32,289 nt of DNA from Bacteroidota bacterium (GCA_005788035.1 SXZI01000180.1:1-32289), one strand, 5' to 3'; shown: positions 18,651 through 29,368, numbered from the stretch's first letter. A program made the numbers and translations. The notes: generated by a model from the sequence alone, not told the origin.

Positions 18651-18680
18651 CATGTTCCTCCGATTATGCTGTCAGGATTT

Positions 18681-19067
18681 TTAGACTCTTCTGCGCTTTG
18701 GCGGTCTGCAACCGTTATGAGGCAATGGAGTCTTGTCGAGAATATTCAGAATCTCGAGTCCTGCTTGTGCAAGTGCACGAATTGCCGCTTCACGACCGGA
18801 GCCGGGACCACGAACAATCACCTCCACTTTACGCAAGCCCATTTCATGGGCTTCCTTTGCTGCACGCTCTGCAGAAACCTGTGATGCATAGGGTGTATTC
18901 TTTTTGGAACCACGGAAGCCATTACGACCTGCAGATGACCAAGTGAGAACATTCCCATAGGTGTCAGTGATTGTTACGATCACATTGTTGAATGTGGCAC
19001 GGATGAGTGCTTTACCGTGTATGTCACTGACGGTTTTTTTCTTAACGCGCTTTTTAATTGCCGCCAT
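18681..19067 (-). CDS. rpsK: 30S ribosomal protein S11
   Basis: [47 protein letters not shown]...[15 protein letters not shown]. Confidence 0.98.
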   Translation of the reverse strand: MAAIKKRVKKKTVSDIHGKALIRATFNNVIVTITDTYGNVLTWSSAGRNGFRGSKKNTPYASQVSAERAAKEAHEMGLRKVEVIVRGPGSGREAAIRALAQAGLEILNILDKTPLPHNGCRPPKRRRV

Positions 19068-19097
19068 AATAATCGGAATATGAGGTTAATAATGCTA

Positions 19098-19475
19098 TTA
19101 TTTCTTAGCTGCCTTCTTCTTACCGGCAACTGTTTTACGACGACCTTTTCTAGTTCTTGAATTGGTGCGTGTACGTTGACCGCGAGCAGGCAAACCACGA
19201 CGATGACGCAATCCGCGATAGCATCCGATGTCCATCAAACGCTTGATGTTCAATTGGATTTCTGAACGCAATTGACCTTCAACTTTATATTCGGCAATTG
19301 CTGCACGAATGCTTGCAATTTCTTCATCAGTCCAAGTCAATACACGTTTCTCAAAAGGAATTCCAGCCTTTGTGAGAATCTGAGCGGATGACTTTTTGCC
19401 CACGCCGAAGATATATGTGAGGCCGATGATGCCTCGCTTATTTTTGGGTAGATCGATACCGGCTATACGAGCCAT
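19098..19475 (-). CDS. rpsM: 30S ribosomal protein S13
   Basis: [26 protein letters not shown]...[24 protein letters not shown]. Confidence 0.98.
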   Translation of the reverse strand: MARIAGIDLPKNKRGIIGLTYIFGVGKKSSAQILTKAGIPFEKRVLTWTDEEIASIRAAIAEYKVEGQLRSEIQLNIKRLMDIGCYRGLRHRRGLPARGQRTRTNSRTRKGRRKTVAGKKKAAKK

Positions 19476-19490
19476 TGTATTCTCCTAAAA

Positions 19491-19607
19491 TTATCCTTGT
19501 CTTTGCTTAAAGCGTGGATTTTTCTTGTTGATGATATACACTTTGCCTCTGCGAACAACAATCTTGTCCTCTGGGCTGCGTTTTTTTACTGATGCTTGTA
19601 CTTTCAT
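19491..19607 (-). CDS. rpmJ: 50S ribosomal protein L36, zinc-ligand-free form (not in ORF track)
   Basis: Manual translation of minus strand: [38 protein letters not shown]; 38 aa, located between infA and rpsM as expected. Confidence 0.95.
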   Translation of the reverse strand: MKVQASVKKRSPEDKIVVRRGKVYIINKKNPRFKQRQG

Positions 19608-19615
19608 GACATCAC

Positions 19616-19834
19616 TTATTTATAACGATATACAATTCTTCCTTTTGCAAGGTCATATGGAGACAATTCAACTGTGACTTTATCTCCTTGAAGGATCTTG
19701 ATGAAATTCATGCGCATCTTTCCGGAAATGTGACAGAGCACTTTGTGTCCATTCTCCAATTTCACTATAAACTGTGTATTGGGGAGTGTCTCGTCAATCA
19801 CACCATCGATCCGGATAAGATCTTGTTTCGACAT
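19616..19834 (-). CDS. infA: Translation initiation factor IF-1
   Basis: [72 protein letters not shown]. Confidence 0.97.
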   Translation of the reverse strand: MSKQDLIRIDGVIDETLPNTQFIVKLENGHKVLCHISGKMRMNFIKILQGDKVTVELSPYDLAKGRIVYRYK

Positions 19835-19840
19835 AAATAT

Positions 19841-20626
19841 TCAATCCATTAAGGTTAAAATCACCGGCCCATCATCTTCAATGAGCACAGTATGCTCAAA
19901 GTGCGCCGATGGTTTTTTGTCTGCCGTCACAACCGTCCAGCCATCGCTGAGCGTTCGCACATTATATGTTCCTTGATTGACCATTGGTTCAATCGCAATT
20001 GCTTTTCCTTTGCGCAGTTTCTCATTTGGATAATAACTGCGTTGCAAAAGCGGAGGAACAAAATTCGGTATGGCGGGATCTTCATGCAAATGAGTTCCAA
20101 TGCCATGTCCGACCAATTGCCGGACTACCGAATAACCATGTTTTTCAACGTGCGTTTGAACTGCTCGGGCTATATCATAGACCTTGTTCTTGCTTTTTGC
20201 TTGCCGGACGCCAAGATTGAGTGATTCTTTCGTCACATCCAGCAAATCCTGTACTGACTTGTCGATGGTGCCAACTGGAAATGTATAAGCGCTATCGCCA
20301 AACCATCCATTGTATTCTACACCGCAGTCAATCGAAACAATATCTCCTTCTTGTAAGATGCGTGCACCGGGAACACCGTGTACGACTTCTTCATTCACCG
20401 AGATGCAAAGGGAATGTTTGAATTCCAAATTGCCGACGACATACCCTTTGAATGCGGGTTTGCCATTGCTCGAGAGAATATTGTCCTCTGCTATATTGTC
20501 AAGTTCGATGGTTGAGATGCCAGGCTTTATCCTACGTCCAACCATCATGATCGTTTCGGCAACGATCCTGCATGCTTTTTCAATATCATGATTCGGACCG
20601 GGTATATGTACCACGGCTGACTCCAT
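19841..20626 (-). CDS. map: Type I methionine aminopeptidase
   Basis: CISVNEEVVHGVPGARILQEGDIVSIDCGVEYNGWFGDSAYTF; GHGIGTHLHEDPAIPNF; AIEPMV. Confidence 0.97.
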   Translation of the reverse strand: MESAVVHIPGPNHDIEKACRIVAETIMMVGRRIKPGISTIELDNIAEDNILSSNGKPAFKGYVVGNLEFKHSLCISVNEEVVHGVPGARILQEGDIVSIDCGVEYNGWFGDSAYTFPVGTIDKSVQDLLDVTKESLNLGVRQAKSKNKVYDIARAVQTHVEKHGYSVVRQLVGHGIGTHLHEDPAIPNFVPPLLQRSYYPNEKLRKGKAIAIEPMVNQGTYNVRTLSDGWTVVTADKKPSAHFEHTVLIEDDGPVILTLMD

Positions 20627-20631
20627 GATTC

Positions 20632-21984
20632 TTAAAATCCACCTTGTCCCGCATTGGCGCGACCGCGAATTTTCCCGCTCTTCATAAATCCGTCATAATG
20701 ACGCATGAGAAGATAAGATTCAATTTGTTGCAAAGTGTCAAGCGCTACACCAACCATGATCAGCAAGCTTGTACCACCAAAGAATGATGCAAATGCTGGC
20801 TGTACGCGCAAAACATTCGAAACAAAAGTCGGCATGATTGCAATGAGTGCAAGAAATATTGCACCTGGCAATGTGATGCGAGTCAAAATATTTTCGATAT
20901 AATCTGCTGTTGGAGCACCTGGGCGAACACCGGGAATGAATCCACCTTGTTTCTTCATATTATCTGCAACGTCTTTCGGATTGAATGCCACTGCAGTATA
21001 AAAATATGTGAAGAATACAATCAACAAAGAGAATGTCAAAGCATATACCCAAGATTGCTCACTGAATAATTGCTGTGAAAGCCATTGCAATGTTGTATTG
21101 TCCGGGAAGAAACTCAAAATTGTTGATGGCACAAACAAAATTGATTGCGCAAAAATAATCGGCATAACACCCGATGTGTTCACGCGCAATGGAATGTATT
21201 GTGTTGTTCCACCATATACCTTTCTACCAACTACTCGCTTTGCATATTGAATCGGAATTCTTCTTGCACCTTGTGTTACCAATACCACGCCGGCAATGAT
21301 GAACACGAGAACTGCAAAAATCACGAGATGCACAAACAATTGCGGAGTTGATGTGATATATGCGAATTCGGAGAATAATGCATCAGGCAAACGTGCAATG
21401 ATACCAATGAAAATGATAAGAGAAATTCCATTTCCCAAACCACGTTCAGTGATCTGCTCGCCAAGCCACATCAAAAACACTGTTCCGGCTGTAAGTAGCA
21501 CTATGGAAGAAATGGTGAATATTCCCACCATGTCCGGTGCTACAACAGGAGCAGAAGTTGTGCCTGGATTCAAAATTTTAATGGTCACACCCCAACCCTG
21601 CAATGCTGCAATCAACACTGTGAGATAACGTGTGAACTGATTGATCTTTCTTCTACCATCTTCACCTTCACGCTGAAGACGTTGAATTTCCGGCATCACA
21701 ATCCCTGCCAATTGCAAGATGATTGAAGCGGAGATATAGGGCATGATACCGAGTGCGAAAATGGCAGCATTGGATAATGCACCACCCACGAACAAATCAT
21801 ATAATCCGAACAATGTATTCGAATCACCGCCCTTCGTTGATTGCAATGCAACAACATCCACACCGGGAAGAGGAATATATGAACCGATTCTCACTGCAAG
21901 CAAAATCAATGCGGTGAAAATGATTCTATCCTTTAACTCTTCAATGCGGAAAACATTGACCAATGTTTGAAAGAACTTATTCAT
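20632..21984 (-). CDS. secY: Preprotein translocase subunit SecY
   Basis: IGSYIPLPGVDVVAL...LGIMPYISASIILQL; GNGISLIIFIGI; multiple transmembrane segments. Confidence 0.98.
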   Translation of the reverse strand: MNKFFQTLVNVFRIEELKDRIIFTALILLAVRIGSYIPLPGVDVVALQSTKGGDSNTLFGLYDLFVGGALSNAAIFALGIMPYISASIILQLAGIVMPEIQRLQREGEDGRRKINQFTRYLTVLIAALQGWGVTIKILNPGTTSAPVVAPDMVGIFTISSIVLLTAGTVFLMWLGEQITERGLGNGISLIIFIGIIARLPDALFSEFAYITSTPQLFVHLVIFAVLVFIIAGVVLVTQGARRIPIQYAKRVVGRKVYGGTTQYIPLRVNTSGVMPIIFAQSILFVPSTILSFFPDNTTLQWLSQQLFSEQSWVYALTFSLLIVFFTYFYTAVAFNPKDVADNMKKQGGFIPGVRPGAPTADYIENILTRITLPGAIFLALIAIMPTFVSNVLRVQPAFASFFGGTSLLIMVGVALDTLQQIESYLLMRHYDGFMKSGKIRGRANAGQGGF

Positions 21985-22441
21985 CGATTACAGCGGTGCC
22001 TCCGGCTTGTTCGATCTTTCCTTTTGCTGATTCAGTGAATTTTGCAGCAGTGACATTCAATTTGGCGGTGAGATCACCATTGCCAAGAATTTTCACTGGA
22101 ATTCTTGAAGAGCGTACAACGCCAAGATTGCGTAGGATTTCGATATTGACAGTGTCACCCGCATGGATCTTGTTATTGTCAACAAGCTCTTGCAAACGAG
22201 CAACATTGATTTCTTGATATTCGATACGGAATGGATTCTTGAATCCAAATTTTGGCAGACGACGGCTCAAAGGCATTTGACCGCCCTCGAAATTTCTCTT
22301 CTGCTTAAAACCTGAACGTGAAGAATGACCTTTGTGTCCACGAGTTGATGTCCCACCATGTCCGGAACCAGCGCCTCTACCGATACGCTTGATGCCTTTT
22401 ACTGAACCTTTGCTGGGGCTGATATTTCCAATATGCTTCAT
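21977..22441 (-). CDS. rplO: 50S ribosomal protein L15
   Basis: RIGRGAGSGHGGTSTRGHKGHSSRSG...FEGGQMPLSRRLPKFGF. 3' end overlaps secY start by 8 nt. Confidence 0.97.
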   Translation of the reverse strand: MKHIGNISPSKGSVKGIKRIGRGAGSGHGGTSTRGHKGHSSRSGFKQKRNFEGGQMPLSRRLPKFGFKNPFRIEYQEINVARLQELVDNNKIHAGDTVNIEILRNLGVVRSSRIPVKILGNGDLTAKLNVTAAKFTESAKGKIEQAGGTAVIDE

Positions 22442-22461
22442 AATAGGATATTCTCCGTCTT

Positions 22462-22653
22462 TCAGATTGTCTCAACTTTCACAAGATGGCTGACCACGTT
22501 GATCATACCAGCGATTTGGGGATTGAGCGTATGCACAACTGAAAAGTTGGGTCGGCCCAAGCCAAGCGCATGTATCGTGTCTTTCTGATTCTGCTTGCAC
22601 TTTATGATGCTGCGAACCTGTGTGATTTTAACTTTTGAACCTGCTTTCGTCAT
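22462..22653 (-). CDS. rpmD: 50S ribosomal protein L30
   Basis: MTKAGSKVKITQVRSIIKCKQNQKDTIHALGLGRPNFSVVH; ATG 22653 preceded by AAGGAGT. Confidence 0.93.
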   Translation of the reverse strand: MTKAGSKVKITQVRSIIKCKQNQKDTIHALGLGRPNFSVVHTLNPQIAGMINVVSHLVKVETI

Positions 22654-22665
22654 GTGAATCACTCC

Positions 22666-23169
22666 TTAACCTTGCAGCAATTTCTGTAATGAGATGCCTC
22701 TGCGATTTGCAGCAGATTGTGCATCCTCGAGCATGGATAATGCACGAACCGTAGCTTTAACGGTATTGTGAGGATTTGAAGAACCCATGCTTTTCGTCAA
22801 AACATCCTGCACACCGGCTAATTCGAGCACTGCACGAACGCCACCACCTGCGATAACGCCTGTACCAGCTGTTGCCGGCTTGATGAGCACGGATGCTGCA
22901 CCAAACTTTGCAAGAACTTCATGGGGAATCGTGGTATTCTGCAATTGCACTTTCACGATATTGTTCTTGGCTGCATTTGTTGCTTTGCTTACAGCATCTA
23001 CAACTTCGCCTGCTTTACCAAGACCATAACCCACATGACCATTGCCGTCACCAACAACGACCAATGCTGTGAAATTGAAACGACGACCACCTTTTACCAC
23101 TTTTGCGGTACGGCCGACATATACCAACTTATCTTTCAGATCAAGTTCTGACACTCTTACTTTGCTCAC
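22666..23169 (-). CDS. rpsE: 30S ribosomal protein S5
   Basis: [46 protein letters not shown]. Confidence 0.98.
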   Translation of the reverse strand: MSKVRVSELDLKDKLVYVGRTAKVVKGGRRFNFTALVVVGDGNGHVGYGLGKAGEVVDAVSKATNAAKNNIVKVQLQNTTIPHEVLAKFGAASVLIKPATAGTGVIAGGGVRAVLELAGVQDVLTKSMGSSNPHNTVKATVRALSMLEDAQSAANRRGISLQKLLQG

Positions 23170-23184
23170 GGCATCCTCTATAGA

Positions 23185-23556
23185 TTAGAATTGCAGACCA
23201 CCTTCGCGGGCGGCATCGGCAAGTGCTTTAACTCTTCCATGGTACAAATGACCATTACGATCAAATGCCACGCTTGAAATATTTGCTTCTTTGGCGCGCT
23301 TTGCAAGAAGTTCGCCGATATATTGGCTCTTCGCAACTTTAGTTGCAACTGATGCCAATGCTTCACGCACATCTTTCTCTACTGAAGAAACAGAAACGAG
23401 TGTCACTCCTTTTGTGTCATCAATGATTTGTGCAGTGATATGCTTGATGCTTTTATTTACGCTCAGGCGCAGACGCTCGGGATTACCGAATATGCGCTTG
23501 CGGATATGCTGCTTTCTGCGTTGCTGGCGTTTCTTTTTCGATTGTTCTAAGTTCAT
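23185..23556 (-). CDS. rplR: 50S ribosomal protein L18
   Basis: [31 protein letters not shown]...[28 protein letters not shown]. Confidence 0.97.
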   Translation of the reverse strand: MNLEQSKKKRQQRRKQHIRKRIFGNPERLRLSVNKSIKHITAQIIDDTKGVTLVSVSSVEKDVREALASVATKVAKSQYIGELLAKRAKEANISSVAFDRNGHLYHGRVKALADAAREGGLQF

Positions 23557-23590
23557 CTCTATTGTCTCTTGAGAATCTGTCGATCAATTA

Positions 23591-24130
23591 TTATTTACCT
23601 GCGGACTTACCGGCCTTACGACGGATATATTCACCTTCATAACGAACACCTTTTCCTTTGTAAGGCTCAGGTGGACGGATGCTGCGAATCTTGGCCGCAA
23701 CTTCACCAACATCATGCTTGCTTATTCCTTTCACCTGCACGGATGTAGGTGTTGGTGTCGCAAATTCAATGCCATCCGGTGGGATAAAAAGAATTGGATG
23801 AGAATATCCAAGCGTCAAGAGCAATTTCTTTCCGCGCATTTCAGCTTTGAAACCCACACCTTCGATGGTGAGATTTCTCTGAAATCCATTGGATACGCCT
23901 TCAATTGCATTGAAGGCGAGTGCGCGAGAAAGTCCATGCAATGCACGCACATGTTTATCATCATTCGCTCTTTGAAAAGAGAGCGTTCCATTATCATTGT
24001 TGAATGTTATGCCGTCCGCAATCGGTACAATTTGTGTGCCCTTTGGGCCTTTGACGGTAAGAATACCATCAGTGAATGACAATTGTACATTGTTTGGAAC
24101 GGTGATTGGTTTTTTGCCAACTCGTGACAC
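23591..24130 (-). CDS. rplF: 50S ribosomal protein L6
   Basis: MSRVGKKPITVPNNVQ...IRSIRPPEPYKGKGVRYEGEYIRRKAGKS. Confidence 0.98.
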   Translation of the reverse strand: MSRVGKKPITVPNNVQLSFTDGILTVKGPKGTQIVPIADGITFNNDNGTLSFQRANDDKHVRALHGLSRALAFNAIEGVSNGFQRNLTIEGVGFKAEMRGKKLLLTLGYSHPILFIPPDGIEFATPTPTSVQVKGISKHDVGEVAAKIRSIRPPEPYKGKGVRYEGEYIRRKAGKSAGK

Positions 24131-24153
24131 GGTAATACTCCTTCAGTGCAGGA

Positions 24154-24549
24154 TTAGCGTACTGTGCAAATAATTTCACCGCCTACATTGTAAGCGCGTG
24201 CCTGTTTGTCTGTCATCAATCCCTTTGATGTTGAGATGATGGCTATGCCCAAGCCATTGCTGACGCGGGGCAATTTTTCAACAGGTGAATAAATTCTTCT
24301 TCCGGACTTGCTAACTCGCTGAATGTCCTGGATGACCGGCTTGCCTTCATAGTATTTGAGACCGACCTTGATGAATCTTTGGCCATTCTCTTCCATGAGG
24401 GACACATCACCGACGAAACCTTGATCACGAAGAATCTCGGCAATCGCATGCTTCATTTTAGAAGCTGGCGCTGTGACATGTTTGTGGCGTGCCTGACCCG
24501 CATTGCGAATGCGGGTGATAAAGTCTGCTATGGTATCTGTTACCGGCAT
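24154..24549 (-). CDS. rpsH: 30S ribosomal protein S8
   Basis: TDTIADFITRIRNAGQARH...RVSNGLGIAIISTSKGLMTDKQAR...GGEIICTVR. Confidence 0.98.
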   Translation of the reverse strand: MPVTDTIADFITRIRNAGQARHKHVTAPASKMKHAIAEILRDQGFVGDVSLMEENGQRFIKVGLKYYEGKPVIQDIQRVSKSGRRIYSPVEKLPRVSNGLGIAIISTSKGLMTDKQARAYNVGGEIICTVR

Positions 24550-24571
24550 AATAGTATATCGTAAAGTTTAT

Positions 24572-24841
24572 TTACCAACTCGATTTGCGAATACCCGGAA
24601 TTTTTCCTTCCAGGGCCAATTGGCGGAAGACATTTCGGCAAACACCGAATTTCTTATAGACTGCTTTTCCGCGACCTGTTACTGAACAACGACTGCGAAC
24701 GCGAGTTGTTGAACTATTGCGTGGCAATTTTTGCAATGCCTCAAAATCACCTGCCGCTTTCAATTCTTCACGCTTTGCCGCATACTTTGCCACAAGGCGC
24801 TTTCTTTTTTCATTTCGTGCTACGATACTTGTCTTTGCCAT
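24572..24841 (-). CDS. rpsN: 30S ribosomal protein S14 (long, zinc-free form)
   Basis: [89 protein letters not shown]; no CxxC...CxxC. Confidence 0.97.
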   Translation of the reverse strand: MAKTSIVARNEKRKRLVAKYAAKREELKAAGDFEALQKLPRNSSTTRVRSRCSVTGRGKAVYKKFGVCRNVFRQLALEGKIPGIRKSSW

Positions 24842-24844
24842 GTA

Positions 24845-25471
24845 TTAACCTTTGCGAAAAGGAAAACCAAATTCTTTGAGAAGCGCTGAAGCTTCTTCAT
24901 CGGTTTTGGATGTTGTGACGAAAGTGATGTCCATACCGGCAATCTTCGTTACCTTGTCAACATCGATTTCAGGAAAAATAATCTGTTCCTTGATGCCGAG
25001 TGTAAGATTACCGCGACCATCGAATCCATTATCGGAAAATCCTCTGAAGTCACGAATGCGAGGAGATGCGATATTGATGAATCTATCCAAAAATTCATAC
25101 ATTCTCGCGCCACGCAATGTGATGTGGCAGCCAATTGGCATACCTTGACGAAGACGGAAATTCGCAATCGCCTTCTTTGCCTTACTGATTGCCGGACGCT
25201 GCCCGGTAATTAGCTCAAGCTCATTTACCGCAGATTGCAAAATCTTTGGATCCGCTACTGCTGCTCCAACACCCATGTTGATACAAATCTTGCTGATCTT
25301 TGGAACCTGCATCACTGATTTGTATTCAAACTTCGCCTTCAATGTTGGTATTACCTGCTCTTTGTAAAAAGCATAAAGGCGTGGTGCGGGCACCGGTCCT
25401 GAATATTCCTCGAGGCGTGCGCCTTCGGGTTTCAAGTCAAATTTTTTCGATTGTTGTTGGGCTTTTGCCAT
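24845..25471 (-). CDS. rplE: 50S ribosomal protein L5 with N-terminal extension
   Basis: [29 protein letters not shown]...[25 protein letters not shown]; preceded by ~30 extra residues. Confidence 0.97.
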   Translation of the reverse strand: MAKAQQQSKKFDLKPEGARLEEYSGPVPAPRLYAFYKEQVIPTLKAKFEYKSVMQVPKISKICINMGVGAAVADPKILQSAVNELELITGQRPAISKAKKAIANFRLRQGMPIGCHITLRGARMYEFLDRFINIASPRIRDFRGFSDNGFDGRGNLTLGIKEQIIFPEIDVDKVTKIAGMDITFVTTSKTDEEASALLKEFGFPFRKG

Positions 25472-25491
25472 GATTATTCTCTATCCAAGTC

Positions 25492-25821
25492 TTAAGGCAT
25501 TTTAATTTCTTTACCGGATTTAACGGCAAGACGCTTTACTTGAGCTCTTCCATTTCCGTCAACCGTACGATCCAAACGAATACGTGTTGGTTGCTTCGTT
25601 TCAGGGTCGATCAACATTGCATTTGAATATGCAATGGGCAATTCACGTTCAATTCTTCCACCATCAGGATATGCCTGGCTCTTGCGCATGTGGCGTTTGT
25701 GAACATTCACACCTTCTACGAGGAGTCGACCTTTCTTTGCATCAACTTCGATAACGCGGCCTTCTTTGCCTTTGTCATCTCCGGAGATGATCTTAACCAT
25801 ATCATTTTTCTTGATTGCCAT
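25492..25821 (-). CDS. rplX: 50S ribosomal protein L24
   Basis: [44 protein letters not shown]. Confidence 0.96.
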   Translation of the reverse strand: MAIKKNDMVKIISGDDKGKEGRVIEVDAKKGRLLVEGVNVHKRHMRKSQAYPDGGRIERELPIAYSNAMLIDPETKQPTRIRLDRTVDGNGRAQVKRLAVKSGKEIKMP

Positions 25822-25839
25822 CTTCATGATGTTCGATCC

Positions 25840-26208
25840 TTATAATACCTCTGGCGCCAGAGAAACGATTTTCATGAAACCACTATCACGCAATTCGCGT
25901 GCCACAGGTCCGAAAATACGTGTACCTCTTGGTTCACCTTGTTTGTTCAGAATGACAGCAGCATTCTCATCGAAGCGAATGAATGATCCGTCTCTGCGCT
26001 TGATCTCTTTTTTGGTGCGCACGACGACTGCTTTGCAGACTTCGCCTTTCTTAACACCTGCATTTGGAAGCGCGCTCTTGACGGATACGACAATGATGTC
26101 GCCAACGCCGGCATAACGGCGTGCATGCCCGCCAAGGATACGGATGCAACGCACGCGCTTGGCGCCCGAATTATCCGCTGCAATAAGATTTGATTCTTCT
26201 TGTATCAT
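25840..26208 (-). CDS. rplN: 50S ribosomal protein L14
   Basis: [27 protein letters not shown]...[31 protein letters not shown]. Confidence 0.98.
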   Translation of the reverse strand: MIQEESNLIAADNSGAKRVRCIRILGGHARRYAGVGDIIVVSVKSALPNAGVKKGEVCKAVVVRTKKEIKRRDGSFIRFDENAAVILNKQGEPRGTRIFGPVARELRDSGFMKIVSLAPEVL

Positions 26209-26223
26209 CTCATACTTCCTTAA

Positions 26224-26505
26224 TTACTTCGCACGATCGACAATTTCTACGAGCATCCAACGCTTGCGGGCACTCAAAGGACGGCTTTCAATGACGCGTA
26301 CGGTATCACCAATGCGACACTCATTCGTTTCATCATGAGCCATGACCTTTTTTGTCTGCTTATAATATTTTTTATACAGTGGATGAGCAACCTGACGCTC
26401 AATCGCCACAACAATGCTTTTGTTCATGGCGGCACTGATTACTTTGCCTTGGCGGACTTTTTTTCCACTCGTAGAAGGCGCTTGCTCTGTTGCTTTAGTA
26501 GCCAT
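26224..26505 (-). CDS. rpsQ: 30S ribosomal protein S17
   Basis: [66 protein letters not shown]. Confidence 0.96.
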   Translation of the reverse strand: MATKATEQAPSTSGKKVRQGKVISAAMNKSIVVAIERQVAHPLYKKYYKQTKKVMAHDETNECRIGDTVRVIESRPLSARKRWMLVEIVDRAK

Positions 26506-26535
26506 AGTATTCAATTCTTAATAGTGCGTAGTGTG

Positions 26536-26739
26536 TCAAACAGTGACATTCCGCTCGCGCAATACCATTTTGATACGCGCAATATCTTTACGTAAAGTTC
26601 TGATCTGTGATGTGTTCTCAAGCTGGCTCATCGCCTTCTCAAAATTTCTCAAGACCAATGCTTCCTCTGTGGAAGTCAACATCTCCATTAATTCTTCCGT
26701 GGAGACCTGGCGGATTTCTGACGCTTTTTGCTTTTTCAT
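26536..26739 (-). CDS. rpmC: 50S ribosomal protein L29
   Basis: [70 protein letters not shown] junction with rplP. Confidence 0.95.
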   Translation of the reverse strand: MKKQKASEIRQVSTEELMEMLTSTEEALVLRNFEKAMSQLENTSQIRTLRKDIARIKMVLRERNVTV

Positions 26740-27158
26740 TACTCTGTTGCATCCAAGCGAGTTACAAATTTTACTTTGATAGGCAATTTGTGTGAAGCCA
26801 AACGCGCAGCTTCAACTGCCTTCTCTCTAGGTACACCGTCTATCTCAAAGAGAATACGACCGGGTTTTACAACCGCTACCCAGAATTCAGGATTACCTTT
26901 ACCGGAACCCATTCGAACCTCTGCAGGCTTCTTCGTCACCGGCTTATCAGGGAAAATGCGAATCCACACTTTACCATCACGACGGAGATAACGATTGATG
27001 GCAATACGAGCAGATTCAATCTGACGATTTGTAATCCATGCCGGTTCCATCGCCTTGATGCCAAAGGTTCCAAATGCAACCTGTGATCCGCGATAGGCCT
27101 TACCACGCATTCTGCCACGTTGGGTTTTTCTATGTTTTACTCTTTTAGGAATCAGCAT
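26739..27158 (-). CDS. rplP: 50S ribosomal protein L16
   Basis: [48 protein letters not shown]. Confidence 0.98.
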   Translation of the reverse strand: MLIPKRVKHRKTQRGRMRGKAYRGSQVAFGTFGIKAMEPAWITNRQIESARIAINRYLRRDGKVWIRIFPDKPVTKKPAEVRMGSGKGNPEFWVAVVKPGRILFEIDGVPREKAVEAARLASHKLPIKVKFVTRLDATE

Positions 27159-27175
27159 TGTGCTATATCCTTCTC

Positions 27176-27820
27176 TTAATCTTTTGTTATAAGCTTACCA
27201 ATTATTTCGCCACGACAAATCCATGTCTTGACGCCAATCAAACCATAAACCGTTGAAGCAGTTGCTGTGCCATAATCAATGTCTGCACGCAAAGTGTGCA
27301 ATGGGACGCGACCTTCTTTATACTGTTCAGTACGAGACATGTCTGCACCACCCAATCGACCGGAACACATCACACGAATTCCTTCTGCTCCCATTCTCAT
27401 CGCTGCACCAACGGATTGCTTCATAGCCTTACGGAATGAAACCCTTCCTTCAAGCTGCTGAGCTATGTTCTCGGCAACCAATTGTGCATCAACTTCAGGA
27501 CGCTTGATTTCATGAATGAGGATTTTTACATCCTTCTTTGAAATCTGTTTCAACTCTTCTTCCAACAGCGTAATGTCTTTACCGGATTTACCGATGATCA
27601 CACCTGGACGAGATGTGTGCAATGTGATGCGCAATTGCTTTGCAGTGCGCTCAATCACTATGCGTGCTACACCTGCTTTACGCTTACTGCTCTTGATATA
27701 AGAACGGACCATCAAGTCTTCAGACAATTTGTCGGCCACATTCTTTTCATCAAACCAGTTGGCATCCCAATGGCGAACTATGCCTAAACGGAGACCTATC
27801 GGATTTGTCTTCTGACCCAA
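27176..27820 (-). CDS. rpsC: 30S ribosomal protein S3
   Basis: [23 protein letters not shown]...[20 protein letters not shown]. Confidence 0.98.
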   Translation of the reverse strand: MGQKTNPIGLRLGIVRHWDANWFDEKNVADKLSEDLMVRSYIKSSKRKAGVARIVIERTAKQLRITLHTSRPGVIIGKSGKDITLLEEELKQISKKDVKILIHEIKRPEVDAQLVAENIAQQLEGRVSFRKAMKQSVGAAMRMGAEGIRVMCSGRLGGADMSRTEQYKEGRVPLHTLRADIDYGTATASTVYGLIGVKTWICRGEIIGKLITKD

Positions 27821-27838
27821 AGTTTCACTCCTGTTATA

Positions 27839-28192
27839 TTACTGAGCAACTGAGACTTCAATCGTTAAATGATGCGAGCGCTTGCGAATTCTGTAAGCCC
27901 TACCCATCGGAGCAGGAGAAATGCGCTTCGCCGTGGGGCCTTGATTGACATAGGCCGCACTTACAAATAGCTTTCCTTCATCGACACGCTCATTGGCTGC
28001 GGTGGCCTTCTCCATAACATTCGCTATCGCAGAACGAAGAACCATTTCCGCATCCTTCGATGCCGATTTCGGAGAGAATTTCAGCGTCGCCAATGCTTGC
28101 GCCGCCGATTTTCCTCGTATCAAATCTATCACCAATCGCATTTTGCGAGGCGAAGAGCGTAAATACCGCTTTGTTGCACGAGCATTGAGCAT
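27839..28192 (-). CDS. rplV: 50S ribosomal protein L22
   Basis: SPRKMRLVIDLIRGKSAAQALATLKF...GPTAKRISPAPMGRAYRIRKRSHHLTIEV. Confidence 0.98.
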   Translation of the reverse strand: MLNARATKRYLRSSPRKMRLVIDLIRGKSAAQALATLKFSPKSASKDAEMVLRSAIANVMEKATAANERVDEGKLFVSAAYVNQGPTAKRISPAPMGRAYRIRKRSHHLTIEVSVAQ

Positions 28193-28219
28193 AATTGTAT
28201 AACCTTATTCAGCTACGGA

Positions 28220-28507
28220 TTATCGTTTTCCGGACTTTTGGTCCTTTCTGTTTCCTGCATGACCTTTGAATGTTCTCGTCGGAGAAAATTCACCAAGCTT
28301 GTGACCAACCATGTTTTCTGTCACATATACAGGAATAAATTTATTTCCATTATGAACCGCAAATGTATGTCCCACAAAGTCTGGTGCAATCGTTGAAGCA
28401 CGTGACCATGTCTTGATGACAGTCTTCTTGCCTGATTCATTCAATGCATCCACCTTCTTCATGAGTTTATAGTAGATGAATGCGCCTTTTTTCAGTGAGC
28501 GAGCCAT
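28220..28507 (-). CDS. rpsS: 30S ribosomal protein S19
   Basis: [20 protein letters not shown]...[50 protein letters not shown]. Confidence 0.98.
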   Translation of the reverse strand: MARSLKKGAFIYYKLMKKVDALNESGKKTVIKTWSRASTIAPDFVGHTFAVHNGNKFIPVYVTENMVGHKLGEFSPTRTFKGHAGNRKDQKSGKR

Positions 28508-28517
28508 AATGTCCTAA

Positions 28518-29354
28518 TTACTTTCTTTTACGAACAATAAGATCGGTTGACTTCTTCTTTTTCTTGCGAGTCTTTAAGCCTTTTGCTAATTGACCCCAAG
28601 GTGAGCGTGGATGCTGACGTCCACCGCCGGACTTCGAGCGACCTTCACCACCACCCATCGGGTGATCGATCGGATTCATCGCCATACCGCGTGTTTGTGG
28701 GCGAACACCCAACCAACGCATACGTCCTGCCTTTCCATAAAGAATGTTCTCATGATCGGAATTTCCAACAACACCAAGTGTTGCCATGCAAGACTGAGGA
28801 ACTTTTCTGATTTCGCCTGATGGCAATTTGACCTGAGCCATGCCCCCGTCAAAACCTACAAGCTGAGCACCGGTACCGGCACTGCGAACCATCTGTCCAC
28901 CTTTTCCGGGCTTCATTTCAATATTGTGAATGAACATACCTACAGGAATTTTTTCCATCGGTAATGCATTGCCATCTTGAAGATCTGCATTGGGACCAGA
29001 CATGAGTTTTTGTCCAACCTTCAATTTATTGGGAGCCAAAATATATGCAAGCTCTCCATCTTCATAACGCAATAATGCAATACGGCATGTGCGATTCGGA
29101 TCATATTGAATGCTCATGACTTCAGCAGCAATGCCATGCTTTCTACGCTTGAAGTCAATGATGCGATATTTCTGCTTATGCCCGCCACCTCTATGTCTGG
29201 AGGTGATGCGTCCGGTATTGTTTCGTCCACCACTCTTCTTCTTTGGAGCAAGGAGTGATTTTTCGGGTTTGGCTCCGGGAGTAAGTTCAGAGAATGAACT
29301 CACTGAGTAGAAGCGTGTACCGGGCGTAATCGGTTTGAGAATTCTTAAAGCCAT
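28518..29354 (-). CDS. rplB: 50S ribosomal protein L2
   Basis: [28 protein letters not shown]...[23 protein letters not shown]. Confidence 0.98.
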   Translation of the reverse strand: MALRILKPITPGTRFYSVSSFSELTPGAKPEKSLLAPKKKSGGRNNTGRITSRHRGGGHKQKYRIIDFKRRKHGIAAEVMSIQYDPNRTCRIALLRYEDGELAYILAPNKLKVGQKLMSGPNADLQDGNALPMEKIPVGMFIHNIEMKPGKGGQMVRSAGTGAQLVGFDGGMAQVKLPSGEIRKVPQSCMATLGVVGNSDHENILYGKAGRMRWLGVRPQTRGMAMNPIDHPMGGGEGRSKSGGGRQHPRSPWGQLAKGLKTRKKKKKSTDLIVRKRK

Positions 29355-29368
29355 TGTCTATCTCGAAA

